The notes beneath the pieces were generated by a model. It was not told the origin of the DNA, made no database searches, and saw only the letters and a program-made list of their open reading frames with translations. From contig NZ_FPAS01000001.1 of NCBI RefSeq assembly GCF_900116425.1, positions 620,001 to 684,000 of the forward strand: a stretch of 64,000 bases of DNA. The letters run 5' to 3'. This DNA is from Lishizhenia tianjinensis. GTDB taxonomy: Bacteria; Bacteroidota; Bacteroidia; Flavobacteriales_D; Crocinitomicaceae. Below, piece by piece: positions 48,855 through 57,455 of this stretch. A program made the position numbers and the translations under genes. The first letter of the stretch is position 1. Each line of letters opens with the position of its first letter.

Positions 48855-51062
48855 CTAAATCTTTTGTCCTTTAATACGCAAACTATTCAATACTACAGAA
48901 ATAGAACTAAAGGCCATGGCTGCACCCGCCAACATTGGATCTAGCAAGAATCCATTGATAGGATACAGTACACCTGCTGCGATAGGAATACCGATTAAAT
49001 TGTAGATAAAGGCCCAAAAGAGGTTTTGTCGTATACCCTTTACCGTTAAATGAGAAATTGCAAAGGCTTTGTTGAGTAATTTTAAATCAGAACCGATAAG
49101 GGTGATTTGCGCCACATCTATGGCTACATCAGAACCTTGTCCCATGGCTATACTTACATCTGCTTGCGCCAAAGCCTCCGTATCATTAATACCATCACCT
49201 ATCATGGCTACCGTTTTACCTTGTGTTTGTAGGTCTTTCGCCAATGCTGCCTTGTCTTGCGGAAGCACGCCTCCTTTAAAATGAGTAAGTCCAAGTTCTT
49301 TAGCAACTACAGCAGTTGTAGCTTGACTATCTCCACTCATCATATAGATATCAATTCCAGAAGCTTTTAAATCGTCAAGTACAGATTTAGCACCTTCCTT
49401 TATTTCATCTCGAATTCCAATTAATGCTAAAACACCCGCCTTATTGGCAAAAGCCACCAAAGTTTTGGCTTCACCTTGCCAATTTTCCGCTTCATCTAAT
49501 TGATGTTGCGGAAGAGGAATAGCAAGTTCTTTCATCAAAGCAATACTACCAATGAAATATTCCACACCTTCCTCATCCTTTGCTTTAACTCCTTTACCTT
49601 TAAGTGTATCGAAGGATTTTAATTCATCACTGCTCTTTATACCTTCGTCTTTAAGACGTTGAACAATGGCATGCGCCAAAGGATGTTCTGATTTCTCTTC
49701 AATTTCTAATAAGATAGGATTTAACACTTCAGTTTTCGCATCCTTGCTCCAAAGGATATCTGTAACTACGGGTTTTCCTTCCGTAACCGTTCCTGTTTTA
49801 TCAATGATAATGGCATTCACCTTGTGCGCCAATTCTAAGCTTTCCGCATTTTTAATGAGGATATTGTTCTCTGCTCCTTTACCCATCCCAACCATTATGG
49901 CTGTTGGTGTGGCCAATCCAAGGGCACATGGACAGGCAATAACCATCACGGCTATGGCATTCATGGTGGCATGGAAGACCTTATCTTCACCTCCCCACAA
50001 CATCCAAGCCCCAAAGGTCAATAAAGCGATACCAAAAACTGTTGGAACGAAAACACTGGCAATCTTATCGGCTAACTTTTGAACAGGAGCTTTACTTCCT
50101 TGCGCTTCCTTTACACGTTCTATCACTTGGGCAAGAAAAGTATCCTTCCCTACTTTGGCTGCCTTCATTTTAAAACTACCATTTTGGTTGATAGAACCTG
50201 TAAATACCTGATCATCCTTTTGCTTGAATTCAGCTACAGGCTCACCGGTAATCATACTTTCATCTACATAAGAATCACCGCTAATTATCTCTCCATCCAC
50301 AGGAATTTTATCTCCGGGCTTCACCAAAACAACATCGTGAACCGCAACTTTATCTATGCTTATGGTTTGAACTTCACCCCAGCGCTCAACTTGCACTTCC
50401 TTGGGTTGTAATCCGATGAGTTTCTTTAAGGATGCACTGGTTTTTGATTTGGCTCTTTCTTCGAGTAAATCACCTATGGAAATAAAAGTGATGATAACCG
50501 TAGCTGCCTCGAAGTAGACGTGAGACATCAACCCTTGTTCCATCCAAAATTGCGGATAAAAAGTATTGAAAGTACTGATTAGAAAAGCGATACCTGTACT
50601 CATGGCCACCAAAGAATCCATGTTGACTTGTCCGTGCTTGGCTTGTTTAAACGCATTGACAAAAAAGTGTTTACCAAAAACAAACAAAACTGGAATACTT
50701 AAAACAAAGGAGATATATTCCCCGGGCTTCCAATCCATAAAAAACATGGATAGTGCAAAGACAGGGAGTGTAAACACTCCTGCCCAAATGGTATTCTTTA
50801 ATTTCTTTTGATACGCCTCACCTTTCCGCTCCTCCTCGTCTTCATCTTCTATCAACAAAGTATAACCTGCCTCACTCACTGCATCGCGCAAACTTTCTTT
50901 GTTTACATCGGCTTCGCACTCTATAGTTACGGAGTTATCTGCAAAGTTTACGGCAGCATGAATTACTCCCTCTTGATTGTTCAAGGCTTTTTCAACGTGG
51001 TTGGCACAACTCGCACAACTCATTCCTTCTACTGGAAATGTATTTTTAATTGTTTTTGACAT
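48855..51062 (-). CDS. copA: Copper-exporting P1B-type ATPase
   Basis: 735 aa with one N-terminal HMA domain (GMSCASCANHVEKAL; Cys16 and Cys19), eight membrane segments, actuator TGEP (272-275), the CPC metal site in ACPCALGLATPTA (377-379), phosphorylation site DKTGTVTEGKP (Asp421), an HP motif in EEKSEHPLAHAIV and hinge GDGINDTEALAQADV. The CPC and the late YN/MxxSS-type residues fit Cu(I) export from the cytosol. It lies about 90 bp downstream of an HMA-AraC regulator gene in the same direction, without an obvious terminator between. Confidence 0.94.
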   Translation of the reverse strand: MSKTIKNTFPVEGMSCASCANHVEKALNNQEGVIHAAVNFADNSVTIECEADVNKESLRDAVSEAGYTLLIEDEDEEERKGEAYQKKLKNTIWAGVFTLPVFALSMFFMDWKPGEYISFVLSIPVLFVFGKHFFVNAFKQAKHGQVNMDSLVAMSTGIAFLISTFNTFYPQFWMEQGLMSHVYFEAATVIITFISIGDLLEERAKSKTSASLKKLIGLQPKEVQVERWGEVQTISIDKVAVHDVVLVKPGDKIPVDGEIISGDSYVDESMITGEPVAEFKQKDDQVFTGSINQNGSFKMKAAKVGKDTFLAQVIERVKEAQGSKAPVQKLADKIASVFVPTVFGIALLTFGAWMLWGGEDKVFHATMNAIAVMVIACPCALGLATPTAIMVGMGKGAENNILIKNAESLELAHKVNAIIIDKTGTVTEGKPVVTDILWSKDAKTEVLNPILLEIEEKSEHPLAHAIVQRLKDEGIKSSDELKSFDTLKGKGVKAKDEEGVEYFIGSIALMKELAIPLPQHQLDEAENWQGEAKTLVAFANKAGVLALIGIRDEIKEGAKSVLDDLKASGIDIYMMSGDSQATTAVVAKELGLTHFKGGVLPQDKAALAKDLQTQGKTVAMIGDGINDTEALAQADVSIAMGQGSDVAIDVAQITLIGSDLKLLNKAFAISHLTVKGIRQNLFWAFIYNLIGIPIAAGVLYPINGFLLDPMLAGAAMAFSSISVVLNSLRIKGQKI

Positions 51063-51155
51063 TTTCTTTGTGTTTAATGATTACAACAAAGTTCGTCCAT
51101 TCAACTAAAAATATACTTATACAATTTTGTGGAGATTTTATAAGATTTTGGTTTT

Positions 51156-51725
51156 CTAGAGTTGATCTATACTCAAACGCTTTTTTTCCTCGCTTTTCTT
51201 AAAGGCACTCGGAGTTTGTCCGGTTACTTTTTTAAACTGACTCGAAAGATAAGCCGCCGAGCTATAATTCATTTGAAAGGCAATTTCAGAAAGACTCATT
51301 TCATCGTAACTCAATAATTCTTTCACCTTTTCTATCTTTTGTTTGAGTATGAACTGTTCTATGGTCTCTCCTTCTTCTTTTGAAAAGAGTTTACTTAAAT
51401 AGGTGTATTCGTGATGTGTTTGCTCACTGAGGAAGGCTGAAAAATTAACCGTTAAAGGTTCTTTGGTATGATGTACTTGTTGTACCACAAGAGATTTTAT
51501 CTGCGTTACCAAATCATTTTGCACACTTTCACTGCGCTCAAAACCCAAGCCCTCTAATCCTTCGTCTAGTTTTATGAGTTCTTCTCTTGTTGGATCTTTT
51601 GATAGTTTTAGTCTTCCCAACTCTACATCTTCCACCTGTAGTTCCAAATCTTCGCATAAAGATTTAACAGCCGCTATACATCGCGGGCAGACCATATTTT
51701 TAATAATGATTTGTTTCGTATTCAT
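51156..51725 (-). CDS. AraC-family regulator with N-terminal HMA-like domain
   Basis: 189 aa. Residues 1-75 look like a heavy-metal-associated ferredoxin-like fold (MNTKQIIIKNMVCPRCIAAV) with the Cys pair CPRC at 13-16 instead of MXCXXC; the C-terminal 85 residues are an AraC HTH (LSEIAFQMNYSSAAYLSSQF, then KKVTGQTPSAFKK). The combination suggests direct metal sensing and control of the adjacent copA. The fusion occurs in Bacteroidota but I know no experimental work on it. An imperfect inverted repeat, TACCT-N6-AGGTA at 51725-51740, touches its start codon and could be an autoregulatory site. Confidence 0.82.
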   Translation of the reverse strand: MNTKQIIIKNMVCPRCIAAVKSLCEDLELQVEDVELGRLKLSKDPTREELIKLDEGLEGLGFERSESVQNDLVTQIKSLVVQQVHHTKEPLTVNFSAFLSEQTHHEYTYLSKLFSKEEGETIEQFILKQKIEKVKELLSYDEMSLSEIAFQMNYSSAAYLSSQFKKVTGQTPSAFKKSEEKKRLSIDQL

Positions 51726-51817
51726 ACCTAACTAAAGGTAAGCTTTTCTTTAAAAGAGGAAGAAAAAATTGATGGATAAGTTGGGAAAGGGTAATGTGAA
51801 ATACAGGTCACAAAAAA

Positions 51818-51840
51818 AGGGAAGTGCAAACCACTTCCCT
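51818..51840 (-). terminator. Terminator of mdh
   Basis: AGGGAAGTG (51818-51826) pairs with CACTTCCCT (51832-51840). Read on the - strand, it is followed by a run of seven T, about 30 bases after the mdh stop. Confidence 0.88.
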
Positions 51841-51869
51841 TCTCAATATTATAGTCGATTAACTATTGC

Positions 51870-52808
51870 TTATGATACAACGTTCATATCATCCAATACT
51901 TTCATCACTCCTTTAACAGCAACTGCAGATTCTTCTAACAATGCTCTTTCGTCAGCGTTCAAGTCTAATTCAATAATTTTCTCGATACCGTTTTTACCTA
52001 ATACTACTGGTACACCTAAGTAGATGTTATCCATTCCGTACTCACCTTGTAACCATGCACAAACTGGGAAAATACGTTTTTGGTCTCTTACGATAGCCTC
52101 AACCATTTGCGCTGCAGCAGCTCCTGGTGCGTACCATGCGGAAGTACCTAATAATTTAACGATTTCACCACCACCAAACTTAGTTCTTTCGATGATTTCG
52201 TTTAATTTATCTTCTTCGATTAATTCAGTTACAGGAATACCTCCAACTGTAGTGTAACGTGGTAATGGAACCATAGTATCACCGTGACCACCCATTAATA
52301 CCGCTTGGATATCTTTAGGAGAAACGTTCAATTCCATAGCCAAGAAAGAACGGTAACGTGCAGTATCTAAAACACCAGCCATACCGAATACTCTTGAAGG
52401 ATCTACTTTTGCAGTTAAGTATGCACAGTAAGTCATTACGTCTAACGGGTTAGATACGATAATGATTTTTGCTTCTGGAGAGTACTTGATTACGTTTTCA
52501 GTTACAGATTTAACGATACCTGCGTTTGTAGCGATTAAGTCATCTCTAGACATACCTGGTTTTCTTGGTAATCCAGAAGTGATAACAACAACGTCAGAAT
52601 CTGCAGTTTTTGAGTAATCATTAGTAGAACCAGTAGTTCTTGAATCGTATAAGTTAATTGGAGATGTTTCCCAGATATCCAAAGCTTTACCTTCAGCAAA
52701 ACCTTCTTTAATATCTAACAATACGATTTCATTTGCGATTTCTTTGTGCGCTAATACATCAGCACATGTTGCACCAACGTTACCAGCACCTACTACCGTT
52801 ACTTTCAT
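51870..52808 (-). CDS. mdh: Malate dehydrogenase
   Basis: 312 aa of the LDH-like MDH group. The NAD site VVGAGNVGATCADVLAHKEI is at the N-terminus, followed by EIVLLDIKEGFAEGKALDI (the Asp selects NAD), the substrate loop GLPRKPGMSRDDL with catalytic Arg residues, VSNPLDVMTYCAYL, and the active-site His in LMGGHGDTMVPLPRY. It oxidises malate to oxaloacetate in the TCA cycle. Single gene with its own terminator; a CRP-like palindrome lies about 100 bp upstream. Confidence 0.96.
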   Translation of the reverse strand: MKVTVVGAGNVGATCADVLAHKEIANEIVLLDIKEGFAEGKALDIWETSPINLYDSRTTGSTNDYSKTADSDVVVITSGLPRKPGMSRDDLIATNAGIVKSVTENVIKYSPEAKIIIVSNPLDVMTYCAYLTAKVDPSRVFGMAGVLDTARYRSFLAMELNVSPKDIQAVLMGGHGDTMVPLPRYTTVGGIPVTELIEEDKLNEIIERTKFGGGEIVKLLGTSAWYAPGAAAAQMVEAIVRDQKRIFPVCAWLQGEYGMDNIYLGVPVVLGKNGIEKIIELDLNADERALLEESAVAVKGVMKVLDDMNVVS

Positions 52809-52908
52809 TATAATTAGTTTATTGTATTAAAAAATTCAAAGCGAAATTAATCATTTTTTGAGGAAATATTTACCATTAAAGTATTTATCTTCCAGAAAAT
52901 TCTCTGAA

Positions 52909-52924
52909 TGTGATTTTTGTCACA
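52909..52924. promoter_or_regulatory. CRP/FNR-type palindrome TGTGA-N6-TCACA
   Basis: This is an exact match to the E. coli CRP half-sites with the correct 6-bp spacing, in the 313-bp gap between divergent mdh and the ECF sigma gene (100 bp from the mdh start, about 200 bp from the sigma start). The rest of the gap holds AT-rich leaders and a 10-bp palindrome AGCTTAAGCT near 52987. Whether a Bacteroidota CRP-family protein binds is unknown. Confidence 0.45.
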
Positions 52925-53121
52925 CAATTAAGCTCCATCATCTGTATTTCTTCCTAAAATTCCCTTATATTCAAATTAAGTTGACAGCTTAAGCTTAGTT
53001 TTTTCGTCAGAGTTTAGACAACTAGCTTATGAACATTTTGATGTTAACTATTAAAAAGAATTATCTCTATAAAAAAATGGCAACCTAATAAAAGGTAGGT
53101 CGTTAAGCAAGTGTATAAACG

Positions 53122-53688
53122 GTGGAAAAGGAACAATTAAAAAAAATAATTGATGGTTGCGTAGCGGGAAATCGATACGACCAAGAGCAACTATTCAAGA
53201 TGTTTTATGGTAAGATGTTGGCCGTATGTATGCGCTATACGAATGATAAAGACAGTGCTCAAGAGGTACTTCAAGAAGCATTTATTAAAATATTCGACAA
53301 GCTTAAAGATTTTGATTTTAAAGGATCTTTTGAAGGTTGGGTACGAAGAATCATGGTAAATGCATCGATAGACGCAACGCGTAGGTTAAAACGTCAACCC
53401 TTTAGAACAGATGAAACTTACCTATTTGTAAGTAACGAGGAAGATGAAAATGAAACAGATTTACAAGAACTTAAATCTATTAAAGCGGAAATGGCCTTAG
53501 AAGCAATTCAAGACCTCTCACCGGCTTACAGGACAGTTTTTAACCTTTACGCCATTGAGAATTACACGCACAAAGAAATAGCTGAGTTACTTGATATAAG
53601 TGAAGGAACTTCAAAATCTAACTATTCTAAAGCAAAACAAAACTTGAAAAAAATATTAGAACGCAAATTTGTCAAACTACACGAATGA
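53122..53688 (+). CDS. ECF-family RNA polymerase sigma factor
   Basis: 188 aa from a GTG start at 53122; no in-frame ATG lies nearby. Region 2 is visible as QLFKMFYGKMLAVCMRYTND, then KDSAQEVLQEAFIKIFDKLK and FEGWVRRIMVNASIDATRR (regions 2.1-2.4). Region 4 is EAIQDLSPAYRTVFNLYAIE, then HKEIAELLDISEGTSKSNYS. There is no region 3, as expected for ECF sigma factors. The stop overlaps the ATG of the membrane anti-sigma-like gene by 4 bp, the classic ECF/anti-sigma pairing. It diverges from mdh. Confidence 0.93.
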   Translation: MEKEQLKKIIDGCVAGNRYDQEQLFKMFYGKMLAVCMRYTNDKDSAQEVLQEAFIKIFDKLKDFDFKGSFEGWVRRIMVNASIDATRRLKRQPFRTDETYLFVSNEEDENETDLQELKSIKAEMALEAIQDLSPAYRTVFNLYAIENYTHKEIAELLDISEGTSKSNYSKAKQNLKKILERKFVKLHE

Positions 53689-54980
53689 AAGACAATTTAG
53701 AAAACATATTAAAGGACAAACTCGAAAATTTTGAGTTGCCTTACGAAGCATCCGCTTGGTCGCAAATGCAAGCCAAGTTAGATGCAAAAGCTAGTCCTAC
53801 CACATCACGTTGGTATTGGTTTGGAGGAGCTGCAGTAATTGCAATTTTAAGTTCCTTGTTGGTTATGACCTGGGATACCCATCCTGAAGCGCAACAACAA
53901 CGTTCAGAAGTAGAGGTTTCATCTCCTATTGAAGAACAACCTGACAATGTGCTACCAACTCCTCAAAACGACGAAACCAATTTGGTGAGTGAGGAAAAGG
54001 AAGTTAACCAAAACGAAGTGGTTATTGAATACGCTCCAGAAAAGGAAGTAGCAACAGAAAAACGCAAAGAAACGACAAAGGTGGAAAGCGAAAAGCCTCA
54101 GGCAACACCTATTACTTCGGTGATGAAGCAAAGTGAAGAAAACAAACTCGTAGAACAACCTGTCATAGATCTTCAACCTGAAAAGGATGTGAATGAATTG
54201 GTATACACTACAGGAATTATAGGTTCTACCTTGCTTTGTTATAACGACGAACTTGTTATCAGAAATAACAGTTTAAATCATAAAGTAAGAGCGCGTGTTA
54301 ACGGTAAAACGTTTGAGTTAATGCACAATGAACAAGCGAAAATCTCAAATATTACCGCTGCTACACAAGTAGAATACTTAAATGCGAAAAATGAAGTAAT
54401 TGGTGTAGAGTATATTTCTTTACACGAAAAACCAAATCTTTTCTTTAGAGCAGAAGCCAATTTGTTTAATGAGCGCAACGGATTACCTGTGATACAGATC
54501 TCAAATACAAATGAAGTTTATACTGGTCAATGGTATTTAGATGGAAAGCCAACTTCTTTAAATGAAAATGACGAAATCTATTGTTATACAAAAGGTGCGC
54601 ACACCTTAAACTATGAAGTAAGTGATATGAACGGGTGTACGTATACAGAACAAAAAACTGTAACGGTAGACAAGGATTTCAATTTAATGGCAAACAATGC
54701 GCTAAACCCAGAGAGTATAATTCCAGAAAACAGAACCTTCTTACCTGAAAGTTTAACACGTATGAATGTTCCTTTCACCTTTAGGGTTATAGATCCAAGT
54801 AACGGAGGAGTAATGTATGAAACTAACGATGTTACGCAACCTTGGGATGGAATAGACATTAGAACTGGACAACTTGCGAAATACAACCAAACTTTCATTT
54901 GGCAGGTAAGTTTAGAAAAGAGCATAGAGAATGCACCAAAAACATATAGAGGAGATGTAGTTCTTGTACAGAAACGCTAA
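53685..54980 (+). CDS. Putative membrane anti-sigma factor with periplasmic type B sorting-domain-like tail
   Basis: 431 aa. Residues 1-42 are cytosolic (LENFELPYEASAWSQMQAKL), a start common to Bacteroidota anti-sigma proteins; TM helix about 43-62; a Glu/Pro-rich spacer 63-170; one or two Ig/PKD-like domains about 175-330 (STLLCYNDELVIRNNS; GQWYLDGKPTSLNENDEIYC). Residues 351-431 read like the gliding-motility (T9SS type B) C-terminal domain: FTFRVIDPSNGGVMYETND, QPWDGIDIRTGQL, then YRGDVVLVQKR. Because a TM helix precedes it and there is no signal peptide, the tail stays in the periplasm. Coupled to the sigma gene by a 4-bp overlap. The anti-sigma role is inferred from context. Confidence 0.75.
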   Translation: MKDNLENILKDKLENFELPYEASAWSQMQAKLDAKASPTTSRWYWFGGAAVIAILSSLLVMTWDTHPEAQQQRSEVEVSSPIEEQPDNVLPTPQNDETNLVSEEKEVNQNEVVIEYAPEKEVATEKRKETTKVESEKPQATPITSVMKQSEENKLVEQPVIDLQPEKDVNELVYTTGIIGSTLLCYNDELVIRNNSLNHKVRARVNGKTFELMHNEQAKISNITAATQVEYLNAKNEVIGVEYISLHEKPNLFFRAEANLFNERNGLPVIQISNTNEVYTGQWYLDGKPTSLNENDEIYCYTKGAHTLNYEVSDMNGCTYTEQKTVTVDKDFNLMANNALNPESIIPENRTFLPESLTRMNVPFTFRVIDPSNGGVMYETNDVTQPWDGIDIRTGQLAKYNQTFIWQVSLEKSIENAPKTYRGDVVLVQKR

Positions 54981-55003
54981 GTTTCATTCTACTCCCTTTC
55001 TAT

Positions 55004-55030
55004 AAGGCTACCTTAAGGTAGCCTTTTTTG
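55004..55030 (+). terminator. Terminator of sigma/anti-sigma operon
   Basis: AAGGCTACC (55004-55012) pairs with GGTAGCCTT (55017-55025) and a T run follows, 24 bases after the stop. Confidence 0.9.
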
Positions 55031-55052
55031 TTTACCTTAAGTATGAAACATA

Positions 55053-55087
55053 AAAAAAGAGATAGTATTTACGACTATCTCTTTTTT
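55053..55087. terminator. Bidirectional terminator
   Basis: AAAAAAGAGATAGT (55053-55066) pairs perfectly with ACTATCTCTTTTTT (55074-55087). It serves the - strand patatin gene ending at 55140 and backs up the + strand terminator just before it. Confidence 0.88.
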
Positions 55088-55139
55088 GTATTTCTATGTA
55101 CTCCTCCTCTTTCCAACTACACAACAAACAAAAAATCAA

Positions 55140-56036
55140 TTATTGATAAGCATCAGCTCTTATGGTCATGAGTTTAAACAAACGGTCAAACACATGATTA
55201 TTCTCTTCTATAAAGGTATTAGCATCGTGCATTAGGTTTTCCAAATTCTCATCGCCGGTATCATCCATGAGGTGATTGGCCTTGCGTAAATCTGGTTGCA
55301 GTCTGAAATAAAGTAGATTCCTATCTTTTCTTGCATAGTCTTCCATCTCTAGATGAACCCTTTGCATTTCCAACTCTATCATATCGTGTTTTTCCTTGGG
55401 CAGTTCACCAGTACCTAAACTTATTACCACAATAGGATCATTGGGATAATACATCTTGGCGTATTCATAGGCCAACTTACTTGGATTTTTCGCGGTTAAA
55501 ATTCCATCGGCAAGTTGTTTGTCTCCTAATTGAACTGGAGGGAAATAACCGGGAACTGCAGAACAAGCCATCATGATTTTAGATAGAGATAGATTTCTAT
55601 ACATATCCATTCTATCGGTAAATATGAAAGGAGAATCTGCATTCATGTCATAACTTACAAAAAGAAAGTGCTTGGAAATACCACTTACGTTCACCTCTCC
55701 AAAATTATTTTCTAAAATTAATTTCAAAGGATACTCAGGCATGGCACTGTGCAAGGAAACATCTCTACTAAAGATTTGATGACCTCTTTTTAAATAAAGG
55801 TCTAATATTCTATCTGGCGTAAATATGCTGCGTTCATTTTCATCGCGCAACATTAGGGCTCCTGAAATAATTGCTCCAGTAGAGGTTCCAGAAAACACGT
55901 CTATCCAGTTAATCATATCGATATCTGGATCTATTCCATAACAAGTCTTCTCTATATGTTTCAATAAAGTTAGGGGTATAACTCCCCTTATGCCACCGCC
56001 GTCGATAGCCAGTACTGTTCTATATTTACAACGCAT
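55140..56036 (-). CDS. Patatin-like phospholipase
   Basis: 298 aa. Patatin fold with oxyanion loop DGGGIRG (12-18), nucleophile elbow GTSTG (Ser in 50-54) and the DG dyad partner LADG (Asp177). Ser-Asp dyad enzymes of this type hydrolyse phospholipids or other acyl esters. There is no signal peptide, so it is cytosolic or membrane-peripheral. The start MRCKYRTVLA puts the oxyanion loop at the expected distance. Patatins also act as effectors in some CBASS defence systems, but no cyclase gene is present here, so a lipid-metabolism role is the simpler reading. Confidence 0.9.
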   Translation of the reverse strand: MRCKYRTVLAIDGGGIRGVIPLTLLKHIEKTCYGIDPDIDMINWIDVFSGTSTGAIISGALMLRDENERSIFTPDRILDLYLKRGHQIFSRDVSLHSAMPEYPLKLILENNFGEVNVSGISKHFLFVSYDMNADSPFIFTDRMDMYRNLSLSKIMMACSAVPGYFPPVQLGDKQLADGILTAKNPSKLAYEYAKMYYPNDPIVVISLGTGELPKEKHDMIELEMQRVHLEMEDYARKDRNLLYFRLQPDLRKANHLMDDTGDENLENLMHDANTFIEENNHVFDRLFKLMTIRADAYQ

Positions 56037-56129
56037 GTAGGTAAGTTAAGAAATTTAGAGATGCAAAACAAAAATATTTATGCACCTTCAGTCAAGCTGT
56101 AAATTCTAAAAAAAACTGATTTAATTGAA

Positions 56130-57455
56130 TTAAGCGGGAAAGGATTTTAAGTATTTATGAAAATGAAAATAAGGTAGGAAACCTCTCAAGAACATCCACG
56201 CCACCATGGCCCACCAAACACTTTGAAGCGTAGGTGAAAAATAATCAAGAATTAACAAAGCGGGAAGAAAACCTATACAGGAAGAAATAATCAGGAGGTT
56301 CCTTAAATATTTCGCTTCACCCAAACCTTTATAAATACCATCCATTACAAAAGCCAAAGCATTAACAGGTAAACACAAGGCGAAAAGAGGAAGTATATTG
56401 GGATAATAATCTTTAACCGCATCATCCTTGATAAATAAGCCTATAATTTCTTCATCAAAAATCAACAAAGCAGCTGCAAGTACAAAGGATACTCCTATAC
56501 CTAACTTTAGATTTTTGGCCCTGGTTTCGTGCAAGGCCGCTCTATTTTTTGCCCCCAAATATTTACCACTCAAAGCATTGGCAGCCGTGGCAAACGCATC
56601 TAAAAAGAAGGCTGAAAACAACCATAAATTGAGTAACAAGGCATGTGTACCGGCTTGAGCTTTACCATAGGCATTGGCATATCTATAGGTAAGCATCAAG
56701 GTAAGGTTGAGCACCAAAGTTCTGGCAATTAAGTTGAGGGCTATCAGAAGTAATTCTTTAAAGTAATGGTTGATGGTCCATGAGAAATAGAGTTTTAATT
56801 GCGACTTCAACAAAAAATACAAACTCATCAACAACATAACTCCTTGTGCAATTAGAGAAGCGATGGCTGCACCCTCTATTCCCATTTCCAATCCAAAGAC
56901 AAAAAAGAAATCCAGCGCTACATTTAATACTCCCCCCACTATAGAGGTAGTCATGGCCCAATAGGTATTTTGTAATCCTCTAAATACACCAAACAAAGAA
57001 AAAGTAATCAAAGTGATTGGGAAACCAAAGGCCCTAATTCCGTAATAGCTAGTGGCTACCTCGCCCACGATGGGATCTGTGTTGTAGACTTCTAAGAATA
57101 TCCAATTGGAAATAAAATAGGTACTTACAAAAGCGAATACGCCTAATAGGAAATTAAGCAGCACCATTTGTGGAATCAAAGTAGCAACTGTTCTGAGTCG
57201 TTCAGCGCCAAATTGACGCGATACGATGGCGGAAATTGCACTTTTTGTTTGGGCAAATATCCACAACAAAGCAGAAACTAAACTTCCAGCAACACCAACA
57301 GCAGCTATGGCTTCTAGTGCTCCGTAGTTCTCTTGATCTGGCATGTTTCCTATGATGGCCAAATCAGTTAAACTTAAAAAAGGTTCAACTATCCCACCAA
57401 ATAAGGCAGGAATAGCTAATTTATAAATCGCTTTGTATTGGGGTTCCTTTGACAT
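56130..57455 (-). CDS. MATE family efflux transporter (DinF-like)
   Basis: 441 aa with twelve hydrophobic segments in two pseudo-symmetric halves. The start YKAIYKLAIPALFGGIVEPF, then LSLTDLAIIG, and later GSLVSALLWIFAQTKSAISA with VSRQFGAERL are typical of DinF/NorM-type MATE exporters that use Na+ or H+ gradients to expel cationic compounds. The gene begins 35 bp inside the 3' end of the upstream lipoprotein gene, a longer overlap than usual, so translation is probably coupled. Confidence 0.9.
   Translation of the reverse strand: MSKEPQYKAIYKLAIPALFGGIVEPFLSLTDLAIIGNMPDQENYGALEAIAAVGVAGSLVSALLWIFAQTKSAISAIVSRQFGAERLRTVATLIPQMVLLNFLLGVFAFVSTYFISNWIFLEVYNTDPIVGEVATSYYGIRAFGFPITLITFSLFGVFRGLQNTYWAMTTSIVGGVLNVALDFFFVFGLEMGIEGAAIASLIAQGVMLLMSLYFLLKSQLKLYFSWTINHYFKELLLIALNLIARTLVLNLTLMLTYRYANAYGKAQAGTHALLLNLWLFSAFFLDAFATAANALSGKYLGAKNRAALHETRAKNLKLGIGVSFVLAAALLIFDEEIIGLFIKDDAVKDYYPNILPLFALCLPVNALAFVMDGIYKGLGEAKYLRNLLIISSCIGFLPALLILDYFSPTLQSVWWAMVAWMFLRGFLPYFHFHKYLKSFPA

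Noticed and set aside
55140-56036. CBASS patatin effector
   Set aside because: No CD-NTase, Cap2/Cap3 or other CBASS gene adjoins it; neighbours are MATE, lipoprotein and sigma genes.
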